DNA of 64,000 bases, from the NCBI GenBank assembly GCA_023101725.1, contig JALJCO010000063.1, forward strand, positions 1-64,000. The letters are read 5' to 3'. The DNA comes from Atherinomorus stipes. Taxonomy: Eukaryota; Chordata; Actinopteri; Atheriniformes; Atherinidae. This document shows positions 47,600 through 59,200 of this stretch, one piece after another. How positions within the stretch are numbered: the stretch's first letter is position 1; the number at the start of each line of letters is the position of its first letter. The notes under the pieces were generated by a model. It saw nothing but the letters and a program-made list of their open reading frames with translations. It was not told the origin of the DNA and ran no database searches. The translations under genes were made by a program, and so were the position numbers.

Positions 47600-48307
47600 C
47601 ATAGACTGTATATAATTACTGGACGTAGCTTCCGGTCTCTTCTGAATAGAGAAATGTGAAGCCAGGTGGGCGTGTCTTACCGTCGCCATCTTGCCGTGTC
47701 ACGTACGTCGTCACTCCAGGAAAATCCTAAAATGGGCACAGCGCCGCCGCGGGGCAAATGATTGACAGCTGACGTACTGTGGGCTAAACGCTAACTGAGC
47801 TAACACGAAACTAAGAGGAGCTAACAAAGATAAGCCCCCTAAGCGGCATGGTTAAGGTAAGACATGCTTAGACTTGCAATTCGCTGACTAAACACCGCCG
47901 TTGTGCGACTCTGTAACAAACTGAGACCTTATTAAGAGCAAAGAAGGAGCTAACTAGGAGCCTCCGGTCGGCAGGCGGAGCTTCCGGTCTGCCGCATGTC
48001 AATCATAAGGACATGCCCTTAATTATGTGTAATTTGAAGAATAAATAACATCTAAACGAATGAGTTATAAAAAAATTCACCCCCCTCACAGTTGACATGA
48101 AGGTAAACTTGACCTAATAAACCTAAAATGATTTTTTGAACCAGGCTGTAAACCTGTTTATTTCTGCTGTGAAGTTGGCGTTTTTAACATGGGAGTCTAT
48201 GGGGATTTGCTCGCTCTTGGAGCCAGCCCCTAGCGGATGAAGGGAGGATTACACTATTTCCAACAAGTAAGCGAGCTTCACTGTTCTGAGGCGGAGTTTG
48301 CCCCTTG
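47600..48307. mobile_element. Nonautonomous DNA element starting CATAGACTGTATATA (708 bp)
   Basis: A perfect 8-bp repeat, GCTCCAAC, flanks it at 47592-47599 and 48308-48315. The ends are CATAGACTG and ...CCCCTTG. Landmarks CGTCGCCATCTTG and GGGAGTCTATGGGGATTTGC are common in fish genomes. Inverted ends are not obvious, so the class is open; 8 bp suggests hAT. Confidence 0.55.
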
Positions 48308-48315
48308 GCTCCAAC

Positions 48316-48726
48316 ACACTTTTGTTTGATGGCACAACACTGGCTCTACGCAGAGCTATGAGGGTTTTTGAGGTTATCTTTGACCAGGAGTGATCTTTTG
48401 TTCCCCATCTATTTACGCAGGTATCCAGAAGAGCTTTGTTTCATTTGAAGAACGTAGCTAAGATCATCAACATTTTGAGTGATGCTGAAATTTTTTTACT
48501 TTAAGTCTTCATGCCTGAGCAATAAACTGCACATCTAAGTTTGATCACATCTCTCCAGTATCAGCTTCTCTTCGCTGCCTCACATTCAATTTGGAGTACA
48601 AAATACTTCTCATTACCTACAGTATACAGGCCCAAACCTTTCAGCTGCATCCTATATAAAAACTCATGGCAACCAGACTGCAGGTCTTCTTGTGGTTCCA
48701 ACTAGTTCTAGTTCTTCTTGTGGCTA
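48316..48726. other. Unique spacer
   Basis: No gene or element recognised between the DNA element and the 40-bp array. Confidence 0.45.
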
Positions 48727-50345
48727 TAGCTGATAACCTACCACCATCATGTGATGCAGAAGCTAGAATCTGATAGGCTACCACCATCATGTGACATAGA
48801 AGCTAGAATCTGATAGGCTACCACCATCATGTGACATAGAAGCTAGAATCTGATAGGCTACCACCATCATGTGATACAGAAGCTAGAATCTGATAGGCTA
48901 CCACCATCATGTGATGCAGAAGCTAGAATCTGATAGGCTACCACCATCATGTGACATAGAAGCTAGAATCTGATAGGCTACCACCATCATGTGATACAGA
49001 AGCTAGAATCTGATAGGCTACCACCATCATGTGATGCAGAAGCTAGAATCTGATAGGCTACCACCATCATGTGACATAGAAGCTAGAATCTGATAGGCTA
49101 CCACCATCATGTGATACAGAAGCTAGAATCTGATAGGCTACCACCATCATGTGATGCAGAAGCTAGAATCTGATAGGCTACCACCATCATGTGATACAGA
49201 AGCTAGAATCTGATAGGCTACCACCATCATGTGATACAGAAGCTAGAATCTGATAGGCTACCACCATCATGTGATACAGAAGCTAGAATCTGATAGGCTG
49301 CCACCATCATGTGACACAGAAGCTAGAATCTGATAGGCTACCACCATCATGTGATACAGAAGCTAGAATCTGATAGGCTGCCACCATCATGTGACACAGA
49401 AGCTAGAATCTGATAGGCTACCACCATCATGTGATACAGAAGCTAGAATCTGATAGGCTACCACCATCATGTGATACAGAAGCTAGAATCTGATAGGCTA
49501 CCACCATCATGTGATAAAGAAGCTAGAATCTGATAGGCTACCACCATCATGTGACATAGAAGCTAGAATCTGATAGGCTACCACCATCATGTGACATAGA
49601 AGCTAGAATCTGATAGGCTACCACCATCATGTGATACAGAAGCTAGAATCTGATAGGCTACCACCATCATGTGATGCAAAAGCTGGAATCTGATAGGCTA
49701 CCACCATCATGTGATACAGAAGCTAGAATCTGATAGGCTACCGCCATCATGTGCTAGAGAAGCTAGAATCTGATAGGCTACCGCCATCATGTGATAAAGA
49801 AGCTAGAATCTGATAGGCTACCACCATCATGTGATAAAGAAGCTAGAATCTGATAGGCTACCACCATCATGTGATACAGAAGCTAGAATCTGATAGGCTA
49901 CCGCCATCATGTGCTAGAGAAGCTAGAATCTGATAGGCTACCGCCATCATGTGATAAAGAAGCTAGAATCTGATAGGCTACCACCATCATGTGATACAGA
50001 AGCTAGAATCTGATAGGCTACCGCCATCATGTGCTAGAGAAGCTAGTATCTGATAGGCTACCGCCATCATGTGCTAGAGAAGCTAGAATCTGATAGGTTA
50101 CCACCATCATGTGATATAGAAGCTAGAATCTGATAGGCTACCACCATCATGTGATACAGAAGCTAGAATCTGATAGGCTACCACCATCATGTAATACAGA
50201 AGCTAGAATCTGATAGGTTACCACCATCATGTGATATAGAAGCTAAAATCTGATAGGCTACCACCATCATGTGATACAGACGCTAGAATCTGATAGGCTA
50301 CCACCATCATGTGATACAGAAGCTGGAATCTGATAGCCTATGCAC
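48727..50345. repeat. 40-bp minisatellite, 40 units in strict register
   Basis: The unit starts AGCTAGAATCTGATAGGCTA and continues CCACCATCATGTGATACAGA. No indel was seen across 1.6 kb. A variable six-base slot (GATACA, GACATA, GATGCA, GATAAA, GCTAGA, GACACA, GATATA) marks units and shows higher-order copying. Stops in the unit prevent coding. Confidence 0.95.
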
Positions 50346-50599
50346 TCCAGGGTATGGATATGCCCATCACTACTTTTCACTGCATTCATGTTATATTTGG
50401 AACAACGGCAATATTACGCTCAAGAACAAAAGGATTTTCTTTTAAAAGTGGTTCAGCAATAAAATGACCTTAATCAGTTAGTTATTTAAACATGGAGAGT
50501 TATATGGTTACACAGAACTCATTAATGCCCTGTACGTGTGTCTCCGACCGAATTTCCTGCTGGATGGATGCTATTCCTCCTGGTCTCACCCTCTCCGTT
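50346..50599. other. Unassigned spacer
   Basis: No feature seen; the L1 piece probably begins within its right end. Confidence 0.35.
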
Positions 50600-51345
50600 C
50601 CTGCTGTCACTCATATGGATCCTTTTCAAACACACGACATGCCTTCCTAACAGGCAACCAAACAACAAAAACATCAGGAAGCTTTTTCAGCAACTTTCTG
50701 TCTCTGTATTCCATATTTGATCTTATTGGAGATAGTTTGTAACATTCCTTGGAAAAAGTTCGGTCCTTACCTTACAAATACCTTTTAACTAGCAAGTTCA
50801 GGGATATTTCCTTCAGAATATTATATAAATACTACCACGTGAAATGTTTTATTTCACACAGGTTCAGAAAGGGCATTGACTCCAGCTGCAGTCGTCTTCC
50901 TGGTTTATTCTGGACGTGTCCTTATGTTGAACATTTTGGTCGGACCTCTTAACTCTCATTCTTAACATTTCTTTTTCTTTTATGGTTTCTATGAATTTGA
51001 AATCTTATGTCATGAATTTAATATTGATCTTGCCAAAGTTTATGTTCTTAAATACCCAATATCAAACCATTTTGTCCAGCCTTCATGTGAACTTGAAAAA
51101 TATTGTGTCTATTAAGAACTAAAGCTTTAAAGACCTTTAACTCTTTTGAAAAATACAATGTGATTAATTTGTGATTTATCCTATAGTGATTGATCTGTGC
51201 TCCACTGATTTACTTCTGATGTTCTGATCATTTTAGCTCCCACTTTTGTTCATTCTGTTGTCTTCCAAATGTCTTGTAATTGACATTTATTCAATAAAGC
51301 TCTCTCTACATAAAAAATAAATGATTAAAAATAAAAATAAACATG
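50600..51345 (+). mobile_element. L1-like LINE, 3' end
   Basis: The plus frame 50749-50952 reads SLPYKYLLTSKFRDISFRIL, then CSRLPGLFWTCPYVEHF. These are the C-terminal part and degraded Cys/His knuckle of L1 ORF2. Upstream, PNNKNIRKLFQQLSVSVFHI fits the same protein. ATTCAATAAAGCTC and an A-rich tail end it near 51345. It is 5' truncated with stops. Confidence 0.65.
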
Positions 51346-51838
51346 AAAAAAGTCACGTGAGTTTAGGTGTTTACGTGAACTGCTGGTCCTGTCCCACAGA
51401 TGTTTGATTGGTCAGAGCTGGGAAGCTTGAAGCTGATTGGCTGCGCCTGGCTGAACGTGGCTGTCCTACAGTCAAGCACGTAAACGTCCAGCAGCGTGGC
51501 GGAAGAAGAGGGGCGGGGCTAACTCTGCTTTCAAACTAAAAGCAGGAATGGAGGAAGCGACAGTAAAGAGGTGCAGGACGCCAACATCAGAGTGACGTCA
51601 TACTGCACCTGAGTTTCTGTGATCATCGTGATATTTGATCCATAAATCCAGACTGAGAGCGGAAGACTGTCGGCTGGGAAAACTTTACTTTAACAGTCCT
51701 GACCGGAAATGCAAAGTGGTCCACTTGTGTGAATGAAATGAGTCAGATCTGATCATCGTAATCGATAACAGGAGCAGAGAGGAGTATGTAGGGGGGCAGC
51801 TGCTGACATTTAACCCACAACACCGCTGAGATCCCAGA
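51346..51838 (+). promoter_or_regulatory. Promoter-like region
   Basis: CACGTG lies near 51354-51359. Two inverted CCAAT boxes (ATTGG) lie at 51407-51411 and 51436-51440, a GC box (GGGGCGGGGC) at 51510-51519, and a full palindromic CRE (TGACGTCA) at 51593-51600. All fall upstream of an ATG-bearing exon with a clean donor. The order CCAAT, GC box, CRE, exon is typical of a housekeeping-type vertebrate promoter. No TATA box. Confidence 0.5.
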
Positions 51839-51862
51839 ATGAAGAAAGCCGCCTCCTGTCAG
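51839..51862 (+). CDS. Candidate first coding exon (8 codons)
   Basis: ATG at 51839 opens MKKAASCQ and runs to CAG|GTGAGG at 51862-51863. Short first coding exons are common. The next exon is not recognisable; downstream sequence to 64000 is repeats, so the gene may continue past a long intron or be dead. The identity is unknown. The call depends on the promoter signals just upstream. Confidence 0.35.
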
Positions 51863-52496
51863 GTGAGGAAAGCCGCCGCTTCAGCCCCGAGCCGAACTCC
51901 GCTGCGAATTCTCACCATTAAGTTTACTTTCCGCACCGATCAGCTGTTTCCGCAGTAAAACGGCGCTGGAACAGATGCGGCAGTTTGGCTCGACGCAGGC
52001 GACAGTTCGGCGCGTGTTTAAACCGGGAAGGTGTCAGATTTAAGTTTGGTTCAGGGCCTGTCAGCAGGTGGCTGCTCACCTGCAACTTTTATCACCAGTG
52101 TTTATAAAACAGCAAGGATGCATGATGACGTCATCACGTTTGTCCTGCTGAAGTGTCCCACTGCAAACACGCGTGACACAGGTGTACAGCCTCTACATGT
52201 CACCTAAGAGCAAGAAGGTACACGCAGCGGCGCGCGACCAGCGTCACACCTGGGACAGAAGCGTGACCGCGCGGAGGGAGGGAGTAAGGAAGGAAGGAAG
52301 GAGGGAAGGAAACATGGAAATAAAGAAGGAATCAATAGGTAAACATTGAATAAATGATGAAAGAAAGCAGGAAAAAGTAAATTAATAAGATAAGTACTGA
52401 CAGAAAAATGGGGAAGTAAATGACCCTTACCAAAATAATAGAATATGCAAGTCTGCTTCAAGTATACTAATTTTAAACTTTAAATAAGACAGTATA
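51863..52496. other. GC-rich intron-like sequence
   Basis: It follows the donor at 51863. It has a purine-rich GGAAGGAAGGAAGGAGGGAA stretch near 52290. No exon found. Confidence 0.35.
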
Positions 52497-53095
52497 CAAG
52501 ATTCAAGATTAACTTTATTGTCTCTCAAAGAGAGAAATTTGTATTGGGTCATTCACCCATGCTGCAGCACAGTATCTATAATCAATACACGAGCAATAAA
52601 AACATTCAAAAACCCATTCAAAAACCAGTGCCAGAAAGGGCAAATGTGGTACTGCCATCAGTACCTGCATGTCCTGTCTGAAACATCGATACTCAATCAA
52701 ATTGTTTTTATGTATGTCATTACTTTTTTAAGTGCAGGTCAGTGAAATTGCTGAACTGTCAGAAAGGCACAAAAGGCTCTGGTCTTATCCAGCCTTATTT
52801 ACCAGTTTAATAGCCATAGGAACAAAAGAATTTTTAAATCTGTTCAATCTACAGTGAGGAACCCTAAATCTTCTACCAGATGGTAGTAGCTCAAACTCCC
52901 TGTACAGAGTATGTGATGAATCATTAATTATCTTATGGGCTAGTTTCAGCGTGGCTAGTTCATAGATCTTATGGCTAGGGGCAAGCTCATTAATACCCAT
53001 AATTTTACCTGCAACATTAAATAGCCGGCCAAGTTTATTTTTCAGCTGCACTGATCGGTTACCAAACCAAGCTGCTGTACCTAACTAGCGGGAGG
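52497..53095 (-). mobile_element. LINE 3' end fragment
   Basis: The minus frame 53051-52785 reads LKNKLGRLFNVAGKIMG, then ELLPSGRRFRVPHCRLNRFK and NSFVPMAIKL, the tail of a non-LTR reverse transcriptase protein. The 3' UTR ends near 52497 with GAGACAATAAAGTTAATCTT. The same tail motif occurs at 28630-28675. Confidence 0.7.
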
Positions 53096-53129
53096 TACAG
53101 TTTACTCTTTATGTACTTATCAGAAATAT

Positions 53130-54837
53130 ACTTAATTCAATTCAATTCAATTCAACTTTATTTGTACAGCGTCCATTCATGACAGTGTCACCTCAGGGCG
53201 CTTAACAGACAGAAAAATTCAGGTCAGATTCATAATAGCCTAGCTAAGGAAACCAACAGATTGGATGGAATCTTGACTTGACCCGGTCCAATCCCCCATC
53301 CTGAGCAAGCACGGAGGGGTGGCGACAGTGGGAAGGAAAACACCCTTTTAACAGGGAGGAAAAACCTCCGGCAGAACCCGGCTCAGGTAGGGCGGCCATC
53401 TGCCTCGACCGGCTGGGGGGGGGGGGGGGGCAGAAAGGGAGACCAACAAACACTGCAACGTTATCCAGCCAGATCTGCTGAGAGAGGAGAACACAGTTAA
53501 TGATGCAATACTGTCACAGGTTTCTACATGGAGAGACAGAGATGGGGGGAGGAAGAGGGAAGATGGGAGAGGAAGAGCCCAGTGCATCATGGGAAAGGAA
53601 GAGCCCAGTGCATCATGAAGGTCCCGCAGCAGTCTAAACCTATAGCAGCTTAACTAAGGGAAGGCTAACCATCCCTAACTATAAGACTTATCAAAAAGGA
53701 AGGTTTTAAGCCTGATCTTAAAGATAGAGAGGGTGTCTGCCTCCCCAACCTGAATTGGTAACTGATTCCATAATAGGGGGGCTTGATAGCCAAATGCTCT
53801 GCCTCCCATTCTACTCTTAGAGACCCTTGGAACCACCAGCAGACCTGCAGTCTGAGAGCGAAGTGCTCTGCTTGGAATATCTGGAACTATGAGATCTCTA
53901 ATATATAATGGAGCTTGGTCATGGAGAGCTTTATATGTGAGAAGAAGAATTTTAAATTCTATCCTGGATTTAACAGGGAGCCAATGAAGAGAAGCTAGAA
54001 CTGGAGAAATATGATCTCTCCTGCTGGTTCTAGTCAGAACCCTGGCTGCAGCATTCTGGATCAGCTGGAGACTTTTCAGGCATATTTGGGGCAGCCCGAT
54101 AATAGGGAATTACAGTAATCCAATCTGGAAGTAACAAAAGCATGGACTAGTTTTTCTGCATCGTCCTGAGAGAGGATGTTCCTAATTTTAGCAATATTAC
54201 GTAGGTGAAAGAAGGCGGTTCTAGAAACCTGTTTTATATGGGAGTTGAAAGACAAATCCTGGTCAAAAATGACTCCAAGATTCTTCACTGTAGTGCTAGA
54301 AGCCAAATTAATGCATCCATATAAACTATTAAGCTAGATAATTTAGTCCTGAGTTTTTCAGGTCCAAAGACTAGAACCTCGGTCTTGTCTGAATTTAGAA
54401 GCAGAAAGTTCAGGGTCATCCAGGTCTTTATGTCACTAAGACATCTTTGAAATCTAACAAACTAATTGGTTTCATCAGGCTTCATAGATAAGTATATCTG
54501 AGTGTCGTCTGCATAACAATGAACATTTATGCCAAGTTGTCTGATGATATTACCCAAAGAAAGCATATATAATGTGAAGAGAATTGGTCCAAGCACAGAA
54601 CCCTGGGGAACTCCATGAGTTACTCTGGTGTGTGATGAAGACTCGTTGTTGACATTAACAAACTGGAATCTATCAGATAAATATGACTTGAACCAATCTA
54701 ATGCAGTTCCTCTAATTCCAATAACATGTTCAAGTCTCTGTAGCAGAATGTTGTAATCAATGGTGTCGAATGCAGCACTGAGATCTAACAGGACAAGTAC
54801 GGACAGGAGTCCTTTATCTGAAGCCATGAGAAGATCG
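53130..54837 (-). mobile_element. L2-like LINE, 5' truncated
   Basis: The minus frame 54827-54462 encodes the reverse transcriptase: LLDLSAAFDTIDYNILLQRL, HGVPQGSVLGPILFTLYM and the catalytic HCYADDTQIYLS (YADD near 54515-54504). A TAG replaces a Gln codon just after DETN, and a frame change lies near 54310. The frame 54306-54076 continues NLGVIFDQDLSFNSHIKQVS and LDYCNSLLSGCP. Lower down, LLVVPRVSKSRMGGRAFGYQ is visible. The 3' end is a TTGAATTGAAT tail (53141-53157). The order matches the L2 clade. Confidence 0.85.
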
Positions 54838-55003
54838 TTAGTAAACTTAAACTTTACTTTCCATTTACTAATAAATAAACTATAAGTTTAAGTATATTTT
54901 GCCTATCCACCTTGTTCCTGAGCTAGCATGTGTAGAAACGACGATGCGATCAACTTCCTGTGAGAAACCGGAAACAGCGCTTCGCCATTGACTCACAGTT
55001 TAA

Positions 55004-56189
55004 AGGAGTGATGACATAGCAGTTAAAAACTAGTTTATGTTGTTGGCATTACTGTATATGTAAATACTCCAAAGAAAAAAACGGCATTTTTTACAGCGGA
55101 GTATTGTTTTGAAACGCCAGACCTCACTTCCTCAGTAATACAGTTGGGTCCGGTGATGATATGCAGCTTTACCCGGAGACCACGTTGACTTCATTTTGAT
55201 TGGCTACACCTTATTTGGCTATGACCTTATTTGGAGAATCTAGGTCAAGCTGCGGTCGGACTTTGCTAAAGGCTAACTGCTAGCAACATGGGCACTTCAG
55301 ACAGTGTGAGCTATGTTTATCAGACAAGACAGCATTTAGAAAATAAATAAACTTACAGGTAATGACAAGGTTGTGGCCCCCTCCCTCAGTGTTGCTGCAG
55401 AAGTTTGCTTTTAAATCCATTTGTTTGAAAATCCAGACCTGACTGCACAGAAGTTACTACTAGCTCCATACACGCAGCTGAATCAGACAGGGAGGGGAGG
55501 GGGGAGCGGATGGTGCACAGACTGTTAGGAGAGAGAGAGAGGGGGGGGGGGGGGCGCTGTTTACTTGATAGTGTGCTCTTATTGGAGCAATTAAATTACG
55601 TAGAATGATAGAACTACGTAGAATGATAGAACTACGTAGAATGATAGAATTACGTAGAATGATAGAACTACGTAGAATGATGGAACTACGTAGAATGATA
55701 GAACTACGTAGAATGATAGAACTACGTAGAATGATAGAACTACGTAGAATGATAGAACTACGTAGAATGATGGAACTACGTAGAATGATGGAACTTCGTA
55801 GAATGATAGAATTACGTAGAATGATAGAACTACATAGAATGATAGAACTTCGTAGAATGATAGAATTACGTAGAATGATAGAACTACGTAGAATGATGGA
55901 ACTACGTAGAATGATAGAACTTCGTAGAATGATAGAATTACGTAGAATGATAGAACTACGTAGAATGATGGAACTACGTAGAATGATAGAACTACGTAGA
56001 ATGATGGAACTACGTAGAATGATAAGCTGCTGTCTGATTCAACTGTTTCTGAGCAGAGAGACAAAGCTGACAGACCACAAACAGGAACTTTGATTCTCAC
56101 TCTGACATTCACATGAACTCATCAGTGCACAACAGATCATATTATACACCCAAAACCCCAGAAAAGTGAAATTTGATGTCAATGCACCT
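55004..56189. mobile_element. TTAA-flanked element carrying a minisatellite
   Basis: TTAA lies at 55000-55003 and 56190-56193. The ends are AGGAGTGATGACAT and, in complement, AGGTGCATTGACAT. TTAA with AGG ends is the T2/Kolobok pattern. There is no transposase. An 18-bp array fills its right third and a G run lies at 55540-55554. Confidence 0.6.
55597..56022. repeat. 18-bp minisatellite (about 23 units)
   Basis: The unit is GAACTACGTAGAATGATA, with T/C and A/G variants. TACGTA is palindromic. The frames MIELRR (plus) and FYVVLS (minus) are six-residue artefacts. Confidence 0.95.
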
Positions 56190-56220
56190 TTAAGACGTTG
56201 TTTGTAGCGGTTTATTCGAA

Positions 56221-59200
56221 ACGGTGGACTCCTTCCCTCCCTCCCCATCTCCGCAGTGGACTCCTTCCCTCCCTCCCCATCTCCACTGTGGACTCCTTCC
56301 CTCCCTCCCCATCTCCGCAGTGGACTCCTTCCCTCCCTCCCCATCTCCACTGTGGACTCCTTCCCTCCCTCCCCATCTCCACTGTGGACTCCTTCCCTCC
56401 CTCCCCATCTCCACTGTGGACTCCTTCCCTCCCTCCCCATCTCCACGGTGGACTCCTTCCCTCACTCCCCATCTCTACGGTGGACTCCTTCCCTCCCTCC
56501 CCATCTCTGCAGTGGACTCCTTCCCTCCCTCCCCATCTCCACGGTGGACTCCTTCCCTCCCTCCCCATCTCCACAGTGGACTCCTTCCCTCCCTCCCCAT
56601 CTCTGCAGTGGACACCTTCCCTCCCCTCCCCATCTCTGCAGTGGACTCCTTCCCTCCCTCCCCATCTCCACTGTGGACTCCTTCCCTCCCTCCCCATCTC
56701 TGCAGTGGACTCCTTCCCTCCCTCCCCATCTCCACTGTGGACTCCTTCCCTCCCTCCCCATCTCCACAGTGGACTCCTTCCCTCCCTCCCCATCTCTACG
56801 ATGGACTCCTTCCCTCCCTCCCCATCTCTGCAGTGGACTCCTTCCCTCCCTCCCCATCTCCACTGTGGACTCCTTCCCTCCCTCCCCATCTCTGCAGTGG
56901 ACTCCTTCCCTCCCTCCCCATCTCCACTGTGGACTCCTTCCCTTCCTCCCCATCTCCACAGTGGACTCCTTCCCTCCCTCCCCATCTCTACGATGGACTC
57001 CTTCCCTCCCTCCCCATCTCTGCAGTGGACTCCTTCCCTCCCTCCCCATCTCCACTGTGGACTCCTTCCCTCCCTCCCCATCTCTGCAGTGGACTCCTTC
57101 CCTCCCTCCCTCCCCATCTCCACGGTGGACTCCTTCCCTCCCTCCCCATCTCTGCAGTGGACTCCTTCCCTCCCTCCCCATCTCCACGGTGGACTCCTTC
57201 CCTCCCTCCCTCCCCATCTCTGCAGTGGACTCCTTCCCTCCCTCCCCATCTCCACGGTGGACTCCTTCCCTCCCTCCCCATCTCTACGATGGACTCCTTC
57301 CCTCCCTCCCCATCTCTGCAGTGGACTCCTTCCTCCCTCCCCATCTCCACTGTGGACTCCTTCCCTCCCTCCCCATCTCCACTGTGGACTCCTTCCCTCC
57401 CTCCCCATCTCTGCAGTGGACTCCTTCCCTCCCTCCCTCCCCATCTCTGCAGTGGACTCCTTCCCTTCCTCCCCATCTCCACGGTGGACTCCTTCCCTCC
57501 CTCCCCATCTCCATGGTGGACTCCTTCCCTCCCTCCCCATCTCTGCAGTGGACTCCTTCCCTTCCTCCCCATCTCCACGGTGGACTCCTTCCCTCCCTCC
57601 CTCCCCATCTCCATGGTGGACTCCTTCCCTCCCCTCCCCATCTCTGCAGTGGACTCCTTCCCTCCCTCCCCATCTCCACTGTGGACTCCTTCCCTCCCTC
57701 CCCATCTCTGAGTGGACTCCTTCCCTCCCTCCCTCCCCATCTCCACGGTGGACTCCTTCCCTCCCTCCCCATCTCTGCAGTGGACTCCTTCCCTCCCTCC
57801 CTCCCCATCTCTGCAGTGGACTCCTTCCCTCCCTCCCCATCTCCACGGTGGACTCCTTCCCTCCCTCCCCATCTCCACTGTGGACTCCTTCCCTCCCTCC
57901 CCATCTCTGCAGTGGACTCCTTCCCTCCCTCCCCATCTCCATGGTGGACTCCTTCCCTCCCTCCCCATCTCCATGGTGGACTCCTTCCCTCCCTCCCCAT
58001 CTCTGCAGTGGACTCCTTCCCTCCCTCCCCATCTCCACGGTGGACTCCTTCCCTCCCTCCCCATCTCCACTGTGGACTCCTTCCCTTCCTCCCCATCTCC
58101 ACGGTGGACTCCTTCCCTCCCTCCCCATCTCTGCAGTGGACTCCTTCCCTCCCTCCCTCCCCATCTCCATGGTGGACTCCTTCCCTCCCTCCCCATCTCC
58201 ATGGTGGACTCCTTCCCTCCCTCCCCATCTCTGCAGTGGACTCCTTCCCTCCCTCCCCATCTCCACTGTGGACTCCTTCCCTCCCTCCCCATCTCTGCAG
58301 TGGACTCCTTCCCTCCCTCCCCATCTCCACGGTGGACTCCTTCCCTCCCTCCCCATCTCCACTGTGGACTCCTTCCCTTCCTCCCCATCTCCACGGTGGA
58401 CTCCTTCCCTCCCTCCCCATCTCCACTGTGGACTCCTTCCCTCCCTCCCCATCTCTGCAGTGGACTCCTTCCCTCCCTCCCCATCTCCATGGTGGACTCC
58501 TTCCCTCCCTCCCCATCTCCACTGTGGACTCCTTCCCTCCCTCCCCATCTCTGCAGTGGACTCCTTCCCTCCCTCCCCATCTCCACTGTGGACTCCTTCC
58601 CTCCCTCCCCATCTCCACTGTGGACTCCTTCCCTCCCTCCCCATCTCCACTGTGGACTCCTTCCCTCCCTCCCCATCTCCAGGTGGACTCCTTCCCTCCC
58701 TCCCCATCTCTACGGTGGACTCCTTCCCTCCCTCCCCATCTCCACGGTGGACTCCTTCCCTCCCTCCCCATCTCCACAGTGGACTCCTTCCCTCCCTCCC
58801 CATCTCTGCAGTGGACACCTTCCCTCCCTCCCCATCTCTGCAGTGGACTCCTTCCCTCCCTCCCCATCTCCACTGTGGACTCCTTCCCTCCCTCCCCATC
58901 TCTGCAGTGGACTCCTTCCCTCCCTCCCCATCTCCACTGTGGACTCCTTCCCTCCCTCCCCATCTCCACAGTGGACTCCTTCCCTCCCTCCCCATCTCTA
59001 CGATGGACTCCTTCCCTCCCTCCCCATCTCTGCAGTGGACTCCTTCCCTCCCTCCCCATCTCCACTGTGGACTCCTTCCCCTCCCTCCCCATCTCTGCAG
59101 TGGACTCCTTCCCTCCCTCCCTCCCCATCTCCACGGTGGACTCCTTCCCTCCCTCCCCATCTCTGCAGTGGACTCCTTCCCTCCCTCCCCATCTCCACGG

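Noticed and set aside
48727..50345. Regular 40-bp repeats, CRISPR-like at first sight
   Set aside because: There are no unique spacers; the whole unit is repeated, and the sequence is from a vertebrate.
55591..56112. FYVVLS-repeat hydrophobic protein on the minus strand
   Set aside because: Six-residue translation of the 18-bp minisatellite.
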